A stretch of DNA of 64,000 bases, taken from positions 17,230,933 to 17,294,932 of the forward strand of contig NC_060059.1 of assembly GCF_020283565.1 (NCBI RefSeq), written 5' to 3'. This document shows positions 62,593-64,000 of the stretch, piece by piece. The position numbers were made by a program, and so were the translations under genes. Position 1 is the stretch's first letter, and each line of letters begins with the position of its first letter. Source of the DNA: Trifolium pratense. Taxonomy: Eukaryota; Streptophyta; Magnoliopsida; Fabales; Fabaceae. The notes under the pieces were generated by a model. That model was not told the origin of the DNA and made no database searches. It saw only the letters and a program-made list of their open reading frames with translations.

Positions 62593-63570
62593 AGAGCTGG
62601 GTATACGGACCAAGGTCCGCGGGCCGACCCGTTTAACCCGCAGCCCGCACGGACTTAAGACCAAATTTTTTTGGCCCGTTTACATTTTTGCCCGTGTGGG
62701 TTGGACCGTTAAAACCGCGGGTTATGCGGGTTAAATACGCGGGTTCGCGGGTTAGCCCGTGGCCTGCCTGCTTTTTTTTATATAATTAATTACAAAATTT
62801 ATCAGATATAAATAATTTGGTCCATGTCCAAATTCAACTTTTTTAACAGCAAAAAAAAAAAAAAGATTTAGTCTAAACCCTAATTATAAAAAGCAACAAC
62901 ACACTCCAATTTTAATCAAGTAGACAACAACACAAAACATCAGGTTTCACTATCTTTTACTTTGTCTTAGCTGTATATATATTTGCTGGTATTTAAAAGA
63001 TACATGTCCAAATGGATAGTTATTTTTCTTGGGGGTATTTTCCGCTATTATATTTTGAATAATTTGGTTACCTTGATTTGATTTAGTTAAGTTTAATCTG
63101 TTAATCTTTTTATGATTTTTTGGGTACATGTAGAAAGTTTTTCTCACTAAAATGGACGGTAATAAAATGACGATAAGAATCAGTTGAATTTGATTTTAGT
63201 TGCATTACTTACAAAGAGAAGATAGATAAACTCAATGATATCACAAACTTTATTTATTTTTATTTGTTAGTTACAATTTATATGTTATAACATAAAATTA
63301 TTAATAATATTTTTTTTAAGCTTTCATTATATCAACATTTTACTAATTTAGTTTATTTTTTGAAAAAAATGATTTTTTATTTTTTTTGGTAATAGACCGC
63401 GGGTTAACCGTTTAACCCGCGGTCTTATGCGAACCGAACTCGAGCTTAATATTATAACTCGTTTATATTTGTCGACGGGCTTATTCGCCCCGCTTAATAT
63501 GCGGGTTTATGCGGGGCGGGTTAAACGGGGCGGGTTAAACGGGGCGGGCTAGCCCGCATACCCAGCTATA
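62593..63570. mobile_element. hAT-like non-autonomous element
   Basis: AGAGCTGGGTATACGG at the left is mirrored by GCATACCCAGCTATA at the right. CTAACCTAT occurs outside both ends (62584-62592, 63571-63579), of which 8 bp suits hAT. Both subterminal zones are packed with GCGGGTTAAAC/GTTTAACCCGC motifs, as expected for transposase binding. No transposase is encoded. Confidence 0.75.
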
Positions 63571-63692
63571 CTAACCTATCCCCTACCCTTCATACACGTA
63601 AGTAAGATTCTCATTTTATTTTTTCCTTAAAATAAAAAAAAATAAGAACTTCCAATTTTTCAATTCAATTTCCTCTTATATATCCAAAAAAA

Positions 63693-64000
63693 TTACACAT
63701 TAATGAAAGGTAAACAAACAACATCAAGCTGCGCCGCTAGTCCTTTCTGAATGGCAAACTCAATCCCTTTGAAAACACATCCATAGACCAAGGAGAACAA
63801 CATTGTTTTTAGGAGAACAACATTGTTATGCATGACCCTTTGAACTATTTTCAAAAGATCAACAACATCTGGTGCTAAGAAGCCAAAAATGTCAAATGCG
63901 AAAGATATAAAAGCATGTTGATTGTCAGAACACATTTTTTCATGTTTTGACATTTTGCTTGAAGCAGCTTTGACGACCGCTTGACCCACAATAAAATCCC
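63693..64000 (-). pseudogene. TE-derived domain fragment, cut by the window edge
   Basis: The minus strand encodes VVKAASSKMSKHEKMCSDNQ, AFISFAFDIFGFLAPDVVDL, LKIVQRVMHNNVV and FAIQKGLAAQL. It matches the fragment in XBAT intron 2 (20440-20830) segment by segment. The frame is open to the window end, so its N-terminal side lies outside. A 20-bp internal duplication (AGGAGAACAACATTGTT twice, near 63797-63828) disturbs it. Confidence 0.6.

Overview
The window looks like nuclear DNA from a legume, probably a cool-season species such as Medicago or Trifolium. That placement is an inference from AT-rich intergenic DNA, multi-exon plant genes with GT-AG introns, and dense SINE, MITE and LINE debris. 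No organelle, bacterial or viral gene was seen.

Six protein-coding genes are supported. In order they are: cytosolic malate dehydrogenase (minus, 7 exons, 332 aa, 1363-4748); a small DUF761-type protein (minus, 1 exon, 9854-10261); an XBAT35-like ankyrin/RING E3 ubiquitin ligase (plus, 9 exons, 456 aa, 19892-24880); an ALOG/LSH transcription factor of the LSH3/LSH4 type (plus, 1 exon, 33729-34319); a secreted family GH1 beta-glucosidase/beta-mannosidase of the BGLU44 type (plus, 11 exons, 515 aa, 42964-48998); and an EXO1-type 5'-3' exonuclease (minus, 12 exons, 585 aa, 49713-54190). Exon joins were made by hand from reading frame and splice consensus; every join keeps frame and matches the family. 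The genes are functionally unrelated. The GH1 and EXO1 genes are convergent, about 0.7 kb apart between stop codons. A broken, partly inverted copy of the splicing factor gene SLU7 lies at 8096-9090.

The rest is mostly mobile DNA. 1-7 kb: MITEs and SINEs around and inside the MDH gene. 7-9.1 kb: the SLU7 pseudogene. 11.4-16.9 kb: a 3.74-kb Mutator-like element with an exact 9-bp target duplication and nested MITEs, then a second ~1-kb TIR element and a 5'-truncated LINE. 17-19.3 kb: degenerate tandem repeats and MITEs. 25-33.6 kb: gene-poor, with a LINE RNase H remnant and a 1.2-kb repeat whose second copy is at 41.2-42.4 kb. 34.3-42.4 kb: LINE tails, a chimeric TRIM-like element and two hairpin-rich MITEs. 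55.9-62 kb: five TIR elements joined end to end by (TA)n microsatellites. 62-64 kb: a palindromic MITE, a hAT-like element and a TE fragment at the window edge.

The most unusual feature is an architecture shared by at least three otherwise unrelated non-autonomous TIR elements (46-226; 38388-38828; 57356-59074 with 59975-61984). Their interiors are arrays of short hairpins carrying a family-specific palindrome. Two of the three have exact 9-10 bp target duplications, which points to Mutator-type transposition.
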